A DNA stretch of 64,000 nucleotides from an uncultured Myxococcales bacterium (GTDB taxonomy: Bacteria > Myxococcota > Myxococcia > Myxococcales > Myxococcaceae), in NCBI GenBank assembly GCA_937980205.1, contig CALJKW010000076.1:186001-250000 (forward strand), in the 5' to 3' direction. Shown one piece after another: positions 62,190-64,000 of the stretch (within the stretch, counting starts at the first letter, position 1; each line of letters starts with the position of its first letter). The position numbers and the translations under genes were made by a program. Below the pieces are notes generated by a model that saw only the letters and a program-made list of their open reading frames with translations, made no database searches and was not told the DNA's origin.

Positions 62190-64000
62190 ATGCGCCCCAT
62201 CGCCCTGCTGTGCGCGGTGCTCCTCGCCGAGACCGCGTCTGCGCAGACGTTCACGCGCGCTCCGTATCTGCAGCTCGGCTCGCCGACGAGCATCCGCGTG
62301 GTGTTCCGCACCAGCGCGGCGGCGCTGGGCCGCATCCGCTACGGCACGTCGCCGACGAGCCTGAGCAACTCGATCACCGAGGCGGCCAGCGGCACCGAGC
62401 ACGTCATCGATCTCACCGGCCTCACTCCCGCCACGCGGTACTGGTACGCGGTCGACTTGAACGGCACGCAGGTCGCCGGCGGAGAGGACTACAGGTTCCG
62501 CACGCACCCGACGCCCGGCACCATCGAGGCCTTTCGCATCTTCGCGTGGGGAGACTCCGGCAACGGCTCGAGCGGTCAGCTGCGCGTCGCGGCGCGCATG
62601 GCGAACGAGCTCGGCGACGCCACGTTTTCGCTCATCCTCGGCGACATCATCTATCCGAACGGCGAGCCGCAGAACTACGACCCGTACTTCTTCCGGCCGT
62701 ACGCGCCGCTGCTGCAGCGCATGGTGGTGTGGCCGATCGTCGGCAACCACGACGTCAACCTCGACCCCACCGGCGGGCCGTGGAAGGCCGCGTACCACAC
62801 GCCCGCGAACAACCCGGCGGCGAGCGAGACGTATTACTCGTTCGACTACGCCAACGCGCACATCGTGGTGCTCGACACGCACGTGGCGAGCTACTCGTCC
62901 GGCTCGGCGCAGCTGCAGTGGGCCGCGGCGGACCTCGCCGCCAGCAACGCCACGTGGAAGCTCGTCGCGTTTCACGTGCCGCCGTACACCGGAGGCACCC
63001 ACAGCGACAGCTCGTCGGTGAAGGCGAACATCGTGCCGGTGCTCGAGGCCGCGGGCGTCGACCTGGTGTTCGCGGGCCACAGCCACGTCTACGAGCGGAC
63101 GTACCTGCTGAAGTCGAACGGCATCGTGCAGAACGCGCCGAGCTCGTACGACAAGCCGCTGCCGACGACGGGCACGCTGTACATCGTCAGCGGCACGGCC
63201 GGTCAGAGCGGAGGCCTGTCGAACCCCAACCACCCGATGATGGCGTTCCAGCTCGGCAACGTGCTCGGCAACACGGTGGTCGACTTCTCCGGCAACACCG
63301 CGCACGGCTACTTCCTGAAGGACGACGGCAGCGCGGTCGACGTGTTCCGCCTGACCAAGGGCTCGGACACGCAGCCGCCGCAGCTCATCGGCGCCCGCGC
63401 GACGGCTCCGACGCGCGTCGAGGTCGCGTTCAACGAGCCCGTCGCCGCCGGCGCCGGCGCGCAGGGCGCCGAGCGCGTCGCCGCGTGGAGCATCTCGCCC
63501 GCGATCTCCGTGAGCGCCGCGCAGCTGCTGTCGGATCAGCGCACCGTCGTGCTCACCACCGGCGCGCACCCGCCAGGCACGTACACGGTGTCCGTCACCG
63601 GCGTGGCGGATCGCGCGGCGAGCCCGAACCTCGTCGCCGCCGGTTCGTCACGGCAGTACGTGGTGCGCGACGGCGGCTTCGTCGATGCGGGCGTGCCGTT
63701 CGATGCGGGCACGGCGGAGCCCTCGGACGCGGGGCTGTTGTTCGTCGAGGCGGTGACGCCGCTCAAGTTCCACATCGGCGCGACGGCTCCGCCGGCGGCG
63801 TGGAAGAACCTCGCGTTCGACGACTCGCAGTGGGACGGCGGCCGGCAGCCCATCGGCTACGGAGAGAGCGGCCTTTCGACGGCGGTGAACATGGGCCAGG
63901 CCGCGACGCTGTTCACGCGCTTCGAGTTCGATCTCTTCGTGCCGCCCGCCGACGTGCGCGGGCTCACGCTGGAGATCGACTACGACGACGGCTTCGTCGC
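62190..64000 (+). CDS. Secreted purple-acid-phosphatase-like metallophosphoesterase (3' end missing)
   Basis: The frame runs off the right edge after about 603 residues. Signal peptide 1-18 (ending ASA). Residues ~20-105 form an FN3-like domain as in purple acid phosphatases. The metallophosphatase core has GDSG (121-124), GDIIY (151-155), GNHD (185-188), H262 and GHSH (296-299), a complete set of metal ligands. A SbsA/Big-like domain (~395-490) and a DAG-rich spacer follow, then a further domain that begins near FVEAVTPLKFHIG and is cut. It is likely a secreted phosphatase or phosphodiesterase; substrate unknown. Confidence 0.88.
   Translation, partial: MRPIALLCAVLLAETASAQTFTRAPYLQLGSPTSIRVVFRTSAAALGRIRYGTSPTSLSNSITEAASGTEHVIDLTGLTPATRYWYAVDLNGTQVAGGEDYRFRTHPTPGTIEAFRIFAWGDSGNGSSGQLRVAARMANELGDATFSLILGDIIYPNGEPQNYDPYFFRPYAPLLQRMVVWPIVGNHDVNLDPTGGPWKAAYHTPANNPAASETYYSFDYANAHIVVLDTHVASYSSGSAQLQWAAADLAASNATWKLVAFHVPPYTGGTHSDSSSVKANIVPVLEAAGVDLVFAGHSHVYERTYLLKSNGIVQNAPSSYDKPLPTTGTLYIVSGTAGQSGGLSNPNHPMMAFQLGNVLGNTVVDFSGNTAHGYFLKDDGSAVDVFRLTKGSDTQPPQLIGARATAPTRVEVAFNEPVAAGAGAQGAERVAAWSISPAISVSAAQLLSDQRTVVLTTGAHPPGTYTVSVTGVADRAASPNLVAAGSSRQYVVRDGGFVDAGVPFDAGTAEPSDAGLLFVEAVTPLKFHIGATAPPAAWKNLAFDDSQWDGGRQPIGYGESGLSTAVNMGQAATLFTRFEFDLFVPPADVRGLTLEIDYDDGFV

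Overview
The window is 64 kb of GC-rich DNA, densely packed with genes, from what looks like a myxobacterium (Myxococcota; I would guess the Cystobacterineae side, by inference only). The reasons are the many secreted lipoproteins whose lipobox is followed by Gly/Ala/Ser or Asp-Ala-Gly linkers, a C-terminal sorting tag of the MYXO-CTERM type, a DUF2330/AgmX-type protein, Hanks-type Ser/Thr kinase, NtrC-type regulators, PilZ proteins, and codons almost always ending in G or C. No rRNA, tRNA, CRISPR array, insertion sequence or prophage was seen.

Layout. 1-3.3 kb: end of a DUF2330/AgmX protein, a PA14 lipoprotein and a receiver protein. 3.4-3.9 kb: a small RHH/RelE-ParE toxin-antitoxin pair with an operator. 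3.8-9.8 kb: a four-gene polysaccharide operon on the minus strand (DUF6492-like protein, GH44 glycosidase, Wzz-like co-polymerase, O-antigen ligase/polymerase). 9.8-17 kb: secreted repeat proteins, including a 1420-residue InlB-repeat lipoprotein, plus a decayed copy of a neighbouring gene start. 17-22.2 kb: GNAT-like protein and a vitamin B6 operon (MocR/PdxR-type regulator, pdxS, pdxT, thioredoxin-like protein). 22.2-29 kb: delta-60 lipoprotein, DUF4230 protein, a creatinase-fold (M24) protein that has lost metal ligands, small membrane proteins, and a B12-binding radical SAM enzyme translationally coupled to a crotonase. 29.2-33.8 kb: a signalling cassette (sigma54 response regulator, TPR membrane protein, receiver protein, GAF-PAS histidine kinase). 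33.9-37.6 kb: matrixin-like protease, AI-2E-type permease, two small same-frame genes split by one TGA, and a gene-poor stretch with a long inverted repeat. 37.6-40.9 kb: glmU-glmS for UDP-GlcNAc. 41-50 kb: FG-GAP/ASPIC lipoprotein, PilZ proteins, gamma-glutamyltransferase, TatD-like protein, CREST-family membrane protein, Ser/Thr kinase. 50-54.8 kb: TetR regulator coupled to a fatty-acid-hydroxylase-like protein, a beta-propeller lipoprotein with a coupled outer-membrane-like protein, and a cytochrome-c-like lipoprotein. 54.8-58.6 kb: a single protein joining topoisomerase III to a RecQ helicase with HRDC domain. 58.7-64 kb: small membrane protein, six-repeat lipoprotein and a partial purple-acid-phosphatase-like enzyme.

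The window is a mix of housekeeping functions (UDP-GlcNAc, pyridoxal phosphate, DNA repair) and envelope functions (polysaccharide export, at least nine predicted lipoproteins, signalling). Many genes overlap by 4 bases (ATGA or GTGA), which points to translational coupling in short operons. The features most worth following up are the TopoIII-RecQ fusion, the radical SAM/crotonase pair, the in-frame TGA between two small genes, the decayed duplicate of a lipoprotein gene start, the long inverted repeat near 37.3 kb, and several palindromic operators that sit on or next to start codons.
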